DNA from: Atribacteria bacterium SCGC AAA255-G05
Lineage (GTDB): Bacteria > Atribacterota > Phoenicimicrobiia > Phoenicimicrobiales > Phoenicimicrobiaceae
Direction of reading: 5' to 3'
Assembly: GCA_000405605.1 (NCBI GenBank)
Contig: ASPA01000009.1
Span: 15,961 to 36,885 of the forward strand
Length of the DNA stretch: 20,925 nt
In this document: in pieces, positions 1 through 7,023 of the stretch
Position numbering within the stretch: the stretch's first letter is position 1
How the letters are laid out: every line of letters begins with the position of its first letter
The notes under the pieces: model-generated
Told to the model about the DNA's origin: nothing
The model's input: the letters and a program-made list of their open reading frames with translations, nothing else
Databases searched by the model: none
Made by a program: the position numbers and the translations under genes

Positions 1-42
1 GGATAAGTAGTTTCCTAAATTTTCAAAATATTCTTTCATCAT
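1..42 (-). CDS. Start of an unidentified gene running off the left edge
   Basis: Only the first 14 codons are in the window, beginning with two consecutive ATG codons (40-42 and 37-39) and reading MMKEYFENLGNYLS. A Shine-Dalgarno-like AAGGGGAG lies just upstream, and a good promoter lies at 82-110. No stop occurs before the edge. Too little protein is visible to assign a family. It is separated from leuB by the terminator at 188-234 and has its own promoter, so it is probably a separate transcription unit. Confidence 0.5.
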   Translation of the reverse strand, partial: MMKEYFENLGNYLS

Positions 43-81
43 TCTCCCCTTCTTATAAAAGGTTTAACTATTCTTAATAGT

Positions 82-110
82 ATTTTATCCTGTCAACTGT
101 ATATTGTCAA
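82..110 (-). promoter_or_regulatory. Sigma-A type promoter for the left-edge gene, with an overlapping inverted repeat
   Basis: On the minus strand a perfect -35 TTGACA (105-110) is followed by a 17-bp spacer and -10 TAAAAT (82-87). A second TTGACA occurs at 91-96. A perfect inverted repeat, ATATTGT-CA-ACAATAT at 101-116, overlaps the -35 and could be an operator. The position upstream of the gene start at 42 fits an initiation site near 75. Confidence 0.7.
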
Positions 111-119
111 CAATATATT

Positions 120-154
120 CGTATTTCATATATCGCGTTGCGTATCGCGTAGAG
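120..154. repeat. Degenerate 7-bp periodic repeat, 5 units
   Basis: Units CGTATTT, CATATAT, CGCGTTG, CGTATCG and CGTAGAG follow each other in strict 7-bp phase. The same unit family recurs at 6924-6951. Function unknown. Confidence 0.6.
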
Positions 155-171
155 AGAAAGAGAAGTGGTAA

Positions 172-234
172 GAAAAAAGATAATTAAATAAATATAGAGG
201 AGGATCAATTCGTTTGATTCTCCTCTATATTTAT
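172..234 (-). terminator. Strong intrinsic terminator closing the ilv-leu gene run
   Basis: Arms 188-208 and 214-234 are complementary over 21 bp with one G-U pair and a 5-base loop. On the minus strand a T-rich stretch (ending in six T at about 173-178) follows. It sits about 70 bases after the leuB stop, where operon transcription should end. The stem is nearly symmetrical, so it may also act on plus-strand transcripts. Confidence 0.85.
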
Positions 235-299
235 GATTAAAAAAGATAAAAATAAAAGCTGGTAATTAGTACAGTATAGCTAATAAATATAATTTAAAA

Positions 300-1436
300 T
301 CACTTAATATTTAACTTTTTAACTTCTTTAACTATTTCATCTCCCACTTCTTCGGTAGAAGAATTTCCTCTTAAATCATGAGACCTTACTTTCCCTTCAC
401 TTAAGACTTTTTCTACCGCGTTCTCTATGGCTTGAGCAGCTTTAATCTCTCCCAAATGATCTAACATCATAGCCCCGGCAAGTATAGTAGCAATAGGATT
501 AGCGATAGATTTTCCTTTATATTTAGGAGCAGAACCATGGATGGGTTCAAACATAGAAACACCTTCAGGATTTATATTCCCTCCGGCGGCTATTCCTAAA
601 CCACCCTGAATCATTGCTCCTAGATCGGTAATGATATCTCCAAACATATTGGGGGTAACTACTACCTTAAACCACTCAGGCTTTCTTACAAACCACATAG
701 TAATTGCATCTACAAAGGAAAATTCTCTTTCTATATCAGGATATTGAGTAGATATTTCGTTAAAAACATCTCTCCATAATCCATAGATATTAGTCAATAC
801 ATTAGCTTTGTCTACTGAAGTTACCCGATTCATCCCTTTTTTCTTGGCCAACTCAAAGGCATATTTGATCACTCTCTGAGTTCCCGGTCTACTAATTAAG
901 CCAATCTGATAAGCCAGCTCTTCTTCTTGTTCTAAATTAAAATTAACCTTAATTTTAGTCTTATACAATTTTCTTAAGACTTCTAAATTATCTTCTTGCT
1001 CTACTCCTTTAACTCGTCCCCCAATTCCTACATAGAAGTCTTCGGTATTTTCTCTCACCACATAAAAATCAATGTCTTCCGATTTTTTATCTTTTAAAGG
1101 GCAAGGAACCCCTTTATATAACTTAATAGGACGCAAATTGATATACTGATCAAAATAAAATCTGGCTTTAAGTAATATTTCTTTTTCCAAAATACCAGGT
1201 TTTACTCGGGGATCACCGACAGCTCCAAGGTAGATAGCATCCATATCTTCCATTTCTTTTAAGGCTGAATCAGGAAGCAATTCCCCGGTTTTAAGATAAT
1301 GTTCGGCTCCAAAGGGATATTCAGTCCAATTAATTTTTATTCCATACCTATAAGAAGCTGCATCTATTACCTTTTTACCTTCTTTAATTATTTCTGGTCC
1401 TATTCCATCACCGGGAATTAAAGCAATATTATACAT
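300..1436 (-). CDS. leuB: 3-isopropylmalate dehydrogenase family protein
   Basis: Predicted to oxidise and decarboxylate 3-isopropylmalate (leucine) and, in the citramalate route, erythro-beta-methylmalate to 2-oxobutyrate (isoleucine). The beta-decarboxylating dehydrogenase signatures are clear: N-terminal LIPGDGIGPE, NLRP, the catalytic Lys in SVDKANVL, the metal-binding Asp region NMFGDIITD, and FEPIHGSAPKYKGK near the C-terminus. The body resembles the broader tartrate/isopropylmalate branch more than E. coli LeuB. I chose the ATG at 1434-1436 (378 aa) because AAAGGAGAG lies 8-9 bases upstream; an 11-codon longer frame exists but lacks such a site. The start overlaps the leuD stop by 8 bases, which suggests translational coupling. 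The Lys-Tyr pair after HGSAP replaces the Asp-Ile usual in NAD-dependent IPMDH, so NADP use is possible. Confidence 0.88.
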   Translation of the reverse strand: MYNIALIPGDGIGPEIIKEGKKVIDAASYRYGIKINWTEYPFGAEHYLKTGELLPDSALKEMEDMDAIYLGAVGDPRVKPGILEKEILLKARFYFDQYINLRPIKLYKGVPCPLKDKKSEDIDFYVVRENTEDFYVGIGGRVKGVEQEDNLEVLRKLYKTKIKVNFNLEQEEELAYQIGLISRPGTQRVIKYAFELAKKKGMNRVTSVDKANVLTNIYGLWRDVFNEISTQYPDIEREFSFVDAITMWFVRKPEWFKVVVTPNMFGDIITDLGAMIQGGLGIAAGGNINPEGVSMFEPIHGSAPKYKGKSIANPIATILAGAMMLDHLGEIKAAQAIENAVEKVLSEGKVRSHDLRGNSSTEEVGDEIVKEVKKLNIK

Positions 1437-1938
1437 TCTTTTCTCTCCTTTGTAATTCTTCTTTGACATATTCTCTTAATCCACCTAAGGAAATAATATT
1501 TTGAATAAATTCAGGCATAAGATTAGTTTTATAGACCTTATCTTTGTTTAAATTTTTTATCGTTCCTTTTACAGTATCTACTTCTAATAGATCGCCTTCG
1601 GAACATTGGCCTGCAATCTCTTCGGACTCAAAGATAGGAAGGCCAATGTTTATGGCGTTTCTAAAAAAGATTCGGCCAAAAGATGGGGCGATAACACAAG
1701 ATATTCCTGCTGCTTTTAGGGCAATAGGGGCATGTTCACGAGAGCTCCCACAGCCAAAGTTTCTACCCGCTACTATAATATCTCCCTGATTCATCTTTTT
1801 AACAAATTCAGAATCATAATCCTCCATGCAGTGTAAGGCTAATTCTTTGGGATCAGAGGTATTAAGATAACGAGCAGGGATAATTACATCAGTATCGATG
1901 TTGTCTTTAAATTTCCAAACTTTTCCTTTAATGATCAT
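1429..1938 (-). CDS. leuD: 3-isopropylmalate dehydratase small subunit
   Basis: This 169-aa swivel-domain subunit pairs with LeuC to isomerise 2-isopropylmalate, and probably also citramalate via citraconate. The family signature GRNFGCGSSREHAP lies at residues 58-71. The specificity loop reads YLNT (residues 24-27), of the YLxT type seen in isopropylmalate isomerases, unlike the YLVY of archaeal homoaconitase. It starts 1 base after the leuC stop, and its Shine-Dalgarno (GGAGGTG, 9 bases before ATG) lies inside the end of leuC, so the two subunits are probably translated together. The length is typical of the short LeuD class. Confidence 0.94.
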   Translation of the reverse strand: MIIKGKVWKFKDNIDTDVIIPARYLNTSDPKELALHCMEDYDSEFVKKMNQGDIIVAGRNFGCGSSREHAPIALKAAGISCVIAPSFGRIFFRNAINIGLPIFESEEIAGQCSEGDLLEVDTVKGTIKNLNKDKVYKTNLMPEFIQNIISLGGLREYVKEELQRREKNV

Positions 1939-1939
1939 T

Positions 1940-3202
1940 CTATTTCACCTCCTCAGGGCCGGCTATTCTGCCTAAAATGGCAGAAGCGGCAGCAAGGGCA
2001 GGACTGGCCAGGTATACTTCGCTTTCGGGGTGTCCCATCCTCCCTACAAAATTCCTGTTGGTGGTAGAAATTGCCCTTTCTCCTTTAGCCAAAATACCCA
2101 TATAGCCACCCAAACAAGGACCACAGGTAGGAGTACTGACTGCGGCTCCGGAAGAAATAAATATGTCAATTAATCCTTCTCGAAGGGCTTGCAGATAAAC
2201 ATCTTGAGTAGCCGGGATAATAATTAATCTGACTTCAGGATGAACCTGCTTTCCTTTTAGGATTTCAGCAGCTATACGCAAATCCTCTATTCTGCCGTTG
2301 GTACAGGAACCGATAATTGACTGATCAATTTTAATCCCTTTTGCTTTACTAATCGGTTTAGCATTCTCCGGTAGATGAGGGAAAGCCACCTGGGGCTCAA
2401 TTTTACTAACATCAATCTCTATAATCTTTTCATAATGGGCACCTATATCACTTTTGTAAATTTGATAAGGTCTTTTGGCCCGCCCTTTTAAATATTTCAA
2501 AGTAATCTCATCCGGTTCAATAATGCCGGTTTTTGCTCCTGCTTCAATAGCCATGTTACATATAGTAAAGCGATTATCCATAGAAAGACCTTTAATTACT
2601 TCCCCGCTAAATTCCATCACCTTATAATTTGCTCCGTCTACCCCAATCTTGTAAATAGTGTACAGAATCAGGTCTTTTCCGCTGACCCATTTATTTAATT
2701 TTCCGGAATAGATAAATTTAATAGTGGGTGGCACTTTAAGCCAGATCTCACCAAGAGCTATAACAGCAGCAAAATCGGTACTACCCACCCCGATAGCAAA
2801 AGCACCCAATGCTCCGGAAGTATCCGTATGAGAATCTGCTCCTACTACCACGTCTCCAGGAAGAACTAATCCCTTTTCCGGCAGAAGGGCATGTTCTATC
2901 CCCATCTTTCCTATTTCAAAATAATGCTCTATTTCATATTCCTGAGCAAATTCTTTTAATAACTTACACTGTTCGGCAGACTTTATATCTTTATTGGGAG
3001 CAAAATGATCGGGGATTAAACCGACCCTCTTTTTGTCAAATACTTGCCTGGCACCACTTTCTTTAAAATATTTTAGTGCTATGGGAGCAGTGATATCATT
3101 GGCAAAAGCAAAGTCAACCCGAGCTTTAATGATATCTCCTATCTTAAAATTATCCGTATCTGTATGTGCCGAAAGTATCTTCTCAACAATTGTTTTTCCC
3201 AT
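1940..3202 (-). CDS. leuC: 3-isopropylmalate dehydratase large subunit
   Basis: This is the Fe-S catalytic subunit of the LeuCD isomerase, 420 aa, the length of the short (archaeal/clostridial) class rather than the ~466-aa E. coli class. The expected cluster ligands are Cys300 in GSCTNGR and Cys360/Cys363 in CGPC. GADSHTDTSG (residues 121-130) and NRNFVGRMGHP (382-392) are further aconitase-superfamily motifs. The ATG follows AAGGAG by about 8 bases. One LeuCD set serves the window's two pathways, leucine from LeuA and isoleucine from CimA. The gene lies 74 bases after proC, with no obvious promoter or terminator between. Confidence 0.94.
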   Translation of the reverse strand: MGKTIVEKILSAHTDTDNFKIGDIIKARVDFAFANDITAPIALKYFKESGARQVFDKKRVGLIPDHFAPNKDIKSAEQCKLLKEFAQEYEIEHYFEIGKMGIEHALLPEKGLVLPGDVVVGADSHTDTSGALGAFAIGVGSTDFAAVIALGEIWLKVPPTIKFIYSGKLNKWVSGKDLILYTIYKIGVDGANYKVMEFSGEVIKGLSMDNRFTICNMAIEAGAKTGIIEPDEITLKYLKGRAKRPYQIYKSDIGAHYEKIIEIDVSKIEPQVAFPHLPENAKPISKAKGIKIDQSIIGSCTNGRIEDLRIAAEILKGKQVHPEVRLIIIPATQDVYLQALREGLIDIFISSGAAVSTPTCGPCLGGYMGILAKGERAISTTNRNFVGRMGHPESEVYLASPALAAASAILGRIAGPEEVK

Positions 3203-3276
3203 TATTTTCTCCTTGCTTAAAAAAAATTATAATTTATAATTACAGTATTTAGACTGACAGTTTTCTAAAAACCTTT

Positions 3277-4092
3277 CTACCGAGAAATTTCCTTAGATTT
3301 TTCTGTTGCTCGACTAACTGCTTTAATAAGAGTTACTCTTATTCCTCCATCTTCTAATTCCATCAATCCATCTACTGTAACTCCCGCAGGAGTAGTTACC
3401 GCATCCTTCAACAAAGCGGGATGCATTCCTGTTTTTAATACCATCTTTGATGCTCCCAGTAAGGTTTGAGCGGTTAATTTTTTAGCCAATTCACGAGGCA
3501 GACCCATTCTTACTCCTCCTTCAGTTAAAGACTCGATAATTATATAGGCATATGCCGGCCCACTGCCTGATAAGGCAGTAACTACATCCATTAATTCTTC
3601 CCGGTGAATAACCTCCACTAACCCTATTGCTCCAAAGATATCTATAGCCATCTGAATGTGATTTTCATCAATATACTTTCCCGGACAAAGAACAGTCATA
3701 CCTTCATTAATTAAAGCGGGCGTATTGGGCATAGCCCTGATTACCGGGATATTCTTTTCCAAACATTCCTCTATGAATTGAGTACTGGTAGCCGCAGCAA
3801 TGGATATTATTAGCTGTTTTCCGGAAATTGTGTCTTTGATAATAGAAAGTACTTTCTTCATCATCTGGGGCTTAATCGCAAGTATAATTATATCTTTCCC
3901 TAAAATCATTTCTTTATTATTAATATAAGTTTGAATGCCATATTTTTTGTTTATCTCTTGGGAATGTTCTTCTCGGGCAGTACTGCCGACTATATTTTCT
4001 TTCTTCACTAAATTATTTTTGATCATACCATTAAGAAGGGTTTCCCCTATTTTTCCCACTCCAATTATAGCAACTTTTTTATTTGTAAGCAT
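3277..4092 (-). CDS. proC: Pyrroline-5-carboxylate reductase
   Basis: Catalyses the last step of proline synthesis, NAD(P)H-dependent reduction of pyrroline-5-carboxylate. The 271-aa length is typical. An N-terminal Rossmann motif, GVGKIGETLLNGM, is followed by AMPNTPALINEGMT and the C-terminal family signature running from SGSGPAYAY through TPAGVTVDGL, which forms the dimer and substrate pocket. The start is ATG with AAGGAGG upstream. It sits between the homocysteine module and leuCDB, and no other proline gene is visible. Glutamate for proline could come from the 2-oxoglutarate module at 17289-20925. Confidence 0.94.
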   Translation of the reverse strand: MLTNKKVAIIGVGKIGETLLNGMIKNNLVKKENIVGSTAREEHSQEINKKYGIQTYINNKEMILGKDIIILAIKPQMMKKVLSIIKDTISGKQLIISIAAATSTQFIEECLEKNIPVIRAMPNTPALINEGMTVLCPGKYIDENHIQMAIDIFGAIGLVEVIHREELMDVVTALSGSGPAYAYIIIESLTEGGVRMGLPRELAKKLTAQTLLGASKMVLKTGMHPALLKDAVTTPAGVTVDGLMELEDGGIRVTLIKAVSRATEKSKEISR

Positions 4093-4132
4093 AATATTTT
4101 ATTTCCTCCTTCGATAAAAAATGTTTAGTTTT

Positions 4133-4220
4133 TAAATTAACCAATTGACCAATTTACCAATTGACCAATTAAGATAAAGATAAATTAACTGATTGGCCTA
4201 TTCTCTAATTAACTAATTCT
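4133..4220. repeat. 8-bp periodic repeat array, about 11 units
   Basis: Four clean units (CCAATTGA, CCAATTTA, CCAATTGA, CCAATTAA at 4141-4172) are flanked by degenerate units in the same phase down to CTAATTAA and CTAATTCT at 4205-4220. The same CCAATTNN unit builds the array at 11231-11310. The array fills most of the gap between proC and the UPF0280 gene. Confidence 0.75.
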
Positions 4221-4239
4221 TCATCCCATATTTCTCATT

Positions 4240-4992
4240 CTATTTTACCACGGTAAAATTAATATCTCCCCATAGACCCATCTTATCACCTTTTATTATT
4301 ACTACACCCTTTACCCCTTTTATCTTTTGGGCATAAATCAATCCTTGCTCTACATCTTTTTGCGTTTTAACTATATTACCTACTGCCGTAGCAGCCGCAT
4401 CAGCAAGCAAAACAGAATCAGAAATTACAGTAACCGCATCAGCCTTCCCAAAACTTAAAGAAGGACCCACCATGCCAGAAGATGTGCAAATCCCTATATA
4501 ATTCTCTTTTGCCTCTATCTTTAAAATAATTCTCTGGCTAAAAGGAGAACTCCCTGCAAATATACTCACTTTTCTCACTTTATTACTCTTAACAAAAATA
4601 TCCCCACCATTTTCCACTATTACTTCAGAAGAATAATTTAAAAGTTCTTTCCCTACGAATTCAGCTATTGCTCCTGCCACTGAAGCCATTGGTCCAACTC
4701 CGCACAATGCTGTTGAGTGAATCATAGACTGGATTATCTCGGGAGCCTTTTTATCCTGGGCATAGGGCAAAAGAGTACTTTTAAATAAGGGGTAGCTATA
4801 AATATAATTCTCTATCTGTTTTCTAAAGTGTAAAATCATCTGTCGGGTATAGAAACTTAATTCTTGATTTGTCCTTATAAATAGATCGCTTTCTTCTTCC
4901 TTTATTTGAAAAGAAATTAAATCCTTTTCTTCAATTAAATTTCGATATTTCCTTTCTTTATATTCTATTTTATTAGTTTGAGGAAAAATCAT
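4240..4992 (-). CDS. UPF0280 (COG2122) protein, likely part of a homocysteine synthesis module
   Basis: A 250-aa protein of the UPF0280/COG2122 family, with an ApbE-like fold. Visible features are a conserved middle section (CGVGPMASVAGAIAEF), an ApbE-like glycine motif ENGGD, and SSGMVGPS followed by KADAVTVIS and ADAAATAVGN. In methanogens a COG2122 protein contributes to homocysteine formation from aspartate semialdehyde and sulfide, together with a DUF39 protein and a NIL-ferredoxin; both partners are the next two genes upstream here. Its precise chemistry is not settled. The start is ATG at 4990-4992 with only a weak AGAAG upstream. It follows the ferredoxin gene by 30 bases. Confidence 0.85.
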   Translation of the reverse strand: MIFPQTNKIEYKERKYRNLIEEKDLISFQIKEEESDLFIRTNQELSFYTRQMILHFRKQIENYIYSYPLFKSTLLPYAQDKKAPEIIQSMIHSTALCGVGPMASVAGAIAEFVGKELLNYSSEVIVENGGDIFVKSNKVRKVSIFAGSSPFSQRIILKIEAKENYIGICTSSGMVGPSLSFGKADAVTVISDSVLLADAAATAVGNIVKTQKDVEQGLIYAQKIKGVKGVVIIKGDKMGLWGDINFTVVK

Positions 4993-5022
4993 TGCTTTTC
5001 TTCTCGCTTACTTTAATTCTTT

Positions 5023-5430
5023 TTAAAAAATGACTTTAATTGCTTGTAAAGGACAAGCCTCTACACAATTACCACAAACAATACACTTTTCGTAATCAAA
5101 CTTTAACTTAAAAGTTTCTTTGTCTAAAGATAATACACCGGTCGGACAAATAGAGATACAAGCCCCGCAATCAATACATTTCTTCTCATCCCATAATACC
5201 TCTTGCTCTAATAGCTCAATCCCTACACCTATCTGCCTGACAAAGTTTAAGCCTTCTTTTATCTGCTTATCCTCTCCCTTGAGTTCTAAAACTAATTTTC
5301 CCCCTAAACTTGGTTCAAATTTTGCCTGTAAAATATTTACCCACAAGTTATAATCTTTTATCAGCTGATAGGTTACGGGTCTCTCAACATTTTGAGGAGA
5401 AAATGTAAAAATTACTTTCTTACTTAACAT
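5023..5430 (-). CDS. NIL-domain / 2x[4Fe-4S] ferredoxin, homocysteine synthesis partner
   Basis: A 135-aa protein with two parts. Residues 1-75 form a NIL domain, an ACT-like ligand-binding fold also found on methionine transporter ATPases. Residues 80-135 carry two complete [4Fe-4S] motifs: Cys85, 88, 91, 95 and Cys116, 119, 122, 126. Its methanogen homologue works with the DUF39 protein in making homocysteine, probably delivering electrons or sulfur chemistry. It follows the DUF39 gene and precedes the UPF0280 gene, matching the known functional set. The ATG follows AAGGAATGA. Confidence 0.9.
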   Translation of the reverse strand: MLSKKVIFTFSPQNVERPVTYQLIKDYNLWVNILQAKFEPSLGGKLVLELKGEDKQIKEGLNFVRQIGVGIELLEQEVLWDEKKCIDCGACISICPTGVLSLDKETFKLKFDYEKCIVCGNCVEACPLQAIKVIF

Positions 5431-5456
5431 TTAAATCATTCCTTTTAATTATAAAT

Positions 5457-5484
5457 TAGTCGATAGTAAATAGTCGTTAGTTCG
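5457..5484. repeat. 7-bp periodic repeat, 4 units
   Basis: TAGTCGA, TAGTAAA, TAGTCGT and TAGTTCG are in exact 7-bp phase. The first two or three units recur almost identically at 6837 and 8609. Confidence 0.7.
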
Positions 5485-5537
5485 AAACTCAAAACTTTTT
5501 TCGTACAAAGTATTGCTTTTAAAGTAGGGCATTTTTG

Positions 5538-5615
5538 TCATTGCGAGCTCCGGTTTATCGGAGCGTGGCAATCTCGGCACTGGGATTGCTTCGTCACTAA
5601 CGTTCCTCGCAATGA
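5538..5615. repeat. Imperfect palindromic intergenic element with TCATTGCGAG ends
   Basis: The ends are perfectly inverted: TCATTGCGAG (5538-5547) and CTCGCAATGA (5606-5615). An inner pair, GCAATCTC (5568-5575) and GGGATTGC (5582-5589), has one mismatch. This resembles a dispersed CATTGCGAG...GCAATCTC family I recall from several bacterial groups. No coding potential is seen. It lies in the 224-base spacer between the ferredoxin and DUF39 genes. Confidence 0.65.
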
Positions 5616-5654
5616 TATTCTAAATTATTGCCGGCTCGATGAATCGAACCCCTT

Positions 5655-6815
5655 TTAGTGAATTTCCAATAAGGGTTTAAACTTACTTTCCTGCGGGAAT
5701 TTTTGAATAGGCTCCTGCAATAAAAATTCTCCCTTCAGTATCTCTTCCTTTAATTTTTGAGCTATTTCTCGAGCTTTAGCATAACTGGAAAGAGGGGAAG
5801 TAAAAACATCTTTTCCTTGAACAGTAATTTTCCCTTCTCGTAATTGTTTATAATTTACTCTTCCCAAAGAAGGCTTTTTTAAATGAGGAAAACTATAATC
5901 AATTATCTCAGTCCATATATCTTCATCTTTTACAGACACACTTTTCATTATTTCACTATTTAAAATAGGAATTGGTATTCCAATACCTACCACCAATGTC
6001 ACTCCATACCCTTTAAAAATTGCCGCACGAATATAATCTGTGCTCATCTCTTTTAAATCTCCAATTACTGCTAAAGTTCCTCCTTTATAGATGACTCTAC
6101 CTTCTTCGTCTTTTAGCGTTTGAGGATAAAATTGTGTTCCTTCCCAAGCTATATAACCTTGTGTTCCCCCTAAAAAGATGCGAGTTCCGATACCGATAGT
6201 TCTAAATTGAGGGTCATTAAGCAAAGGGCTCAATTGGCCACTGGTACAATAATTTGCATTTCCTATATTGGGAAGCAAGATCCCCATATAAGTATATATT
6301 TTTCTATCAGAAGTACTAACTGCCACATTATAGTTTTGATAACCATTTCGAGGATTAAATAAAACTGCTTGATTTATACTTTCTTTGGTTATATAACTTT
6401 CTATTTCCCGCCGTGGATAGCAATCTGTCCCCTGGGATATAGCCCTTAATTTAATCTTTTTTCCAGAAATTAAATCTTCGATGACATGAGCTCCTCCATA
6501 TTCCATCCCTTGACTTTCGGAAGGCTGAGTAGCCCCTAAATAGACATCCACTGCCGCCAACCCGGCATAAGCCTCAACATCATTCAACCAAACTTTTTGC
6601 ATTCGGATAGGAGGGTCACTGTGCCCAAAATTAATTATTGCACCCGAGGAACACATTGGCCCAAAAGTACCGGTAGTAACCACATCAATTTCTTCCGTAG
6701 CCTTTTCTATTCCCTTTTTCTCAACTATAGGAATAATTTCTTCGGCAGTTACTATTACAGCCTTACCGCTTCTAATTTTGGTATTAATTTCTTCATAAGT
6801 TCTTTGTATGGTCAA
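5655..6815 (-). CDS. DUF39 (COG1900) homocysteine biosynthesis protein
   Basis: The catalytic member of the alternative homocysteine route, in which sulfide is incorporated into an aspartate-semialdehyde derived skeleton. The 386-aa protein has the DUF39 landmarks TTGTFGPMCSSGA and GTDCYPR. Cys55 and Cys132 fall where I recall two persulfide-forming cysteines of the Methanosarcina homologue (54 and 131). Unlike that protein, no C-terminal CBS pair is seen. Initiation is probably at TTG (6813-6815), because AGGAGG lies 9-10 bases upstream and no ATG is suitably placed. The gene lies between cimA and the NIL-ferredoxin gene. A spacer of about 200 bases made of repeats lies on each side. Confidence 0.88.
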   Translation of the reverse strand: MTIQRTYEEINTKIRSGKAVIVTAEEIIPIVEKKGIEKATEEIDVVTTGTFGPMCSSGAIINFGHSDPPIRMQKVWLNDVEAYAGLAAVDVYLGATQPSESQGMEYGGAHVIEDLISGKKIKLRAISQGTDCYPRREIESYITKESINQAVLFNPRNGYQNYNVAVSTSDRKIYTYMGILLPNIGNANYCTSGQLSPLLNDPQFRTIGIGTRIFLGGTQGYIAWEGTQFYPQTLKDEEGRVIYKGGTLAVIGDLKEMSTDYIRAAIFKGYGVTLVVGIGIPIPILNSEIMKSVSVKDEDIWTEIIDYSFPHLKKPSLGRVNYKQLREGKITVQGKDVFTSPLSSYAKAREIAQKLKEEILKGEFLLQEPIQKFPQESKFKPLLEIH

Positions 6816-6836
6816 AAAAATAACCCTCCTGAAAAT

Positions 6837-6885
6837 TAGTCGTTAGTAAATAGTATTTTAGTATATCGTATATCGTATTTAGTGA
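6837..6885. repeat. 7-bp periodic repeat, 7 units
   Basis: TAGTCGT, TAGTAAA and TAGTATT, then TTAGTAT, ATCGTAT, ATCGTAT and TTAGTGA, keep 7-bp phase for 49 bases while the unit drifts from TAGTNNN to ATCGTAT. Confidence 0.65.
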
Positions 6886-6923
6886 AGAAAATAGAAATTA
6901 GGAACAAGAATAGAATCATATTA

Positions 6924-6951
6924 CGTATCGCGTATTGCATATTGCGTTTAT
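6924..6951. repeat. 7-bp periodic repeat, 4 units
   Basis: CGTATCG, CGTATTG, CATATTG and CGTTTAT in 7-bp phase; same unit family as 120-154. Confidence 0.6.
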
Positions 6952-7023
6952 AGTTACCTGGTTATCCCGTTTGCTTGTTAACCGAGCAATTAACTATTTA
7001 TATACGATATACACAGTCTACTG

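Noticed and set aside
1437..1469. 11-codon N-terminal extension of LeuB
   Set aside because: The family begins at MYNIALIPGDGIGP, and the Shine-Dalgarno AAAGGAGAG lies inside the extension.
6816..7023. SAM riboswitch upstream of the homocysteine gene
   Set aside because: I looked for SAM-type conserved blocks and a terminator and saw only heptad repeats and AT-rich DNA.
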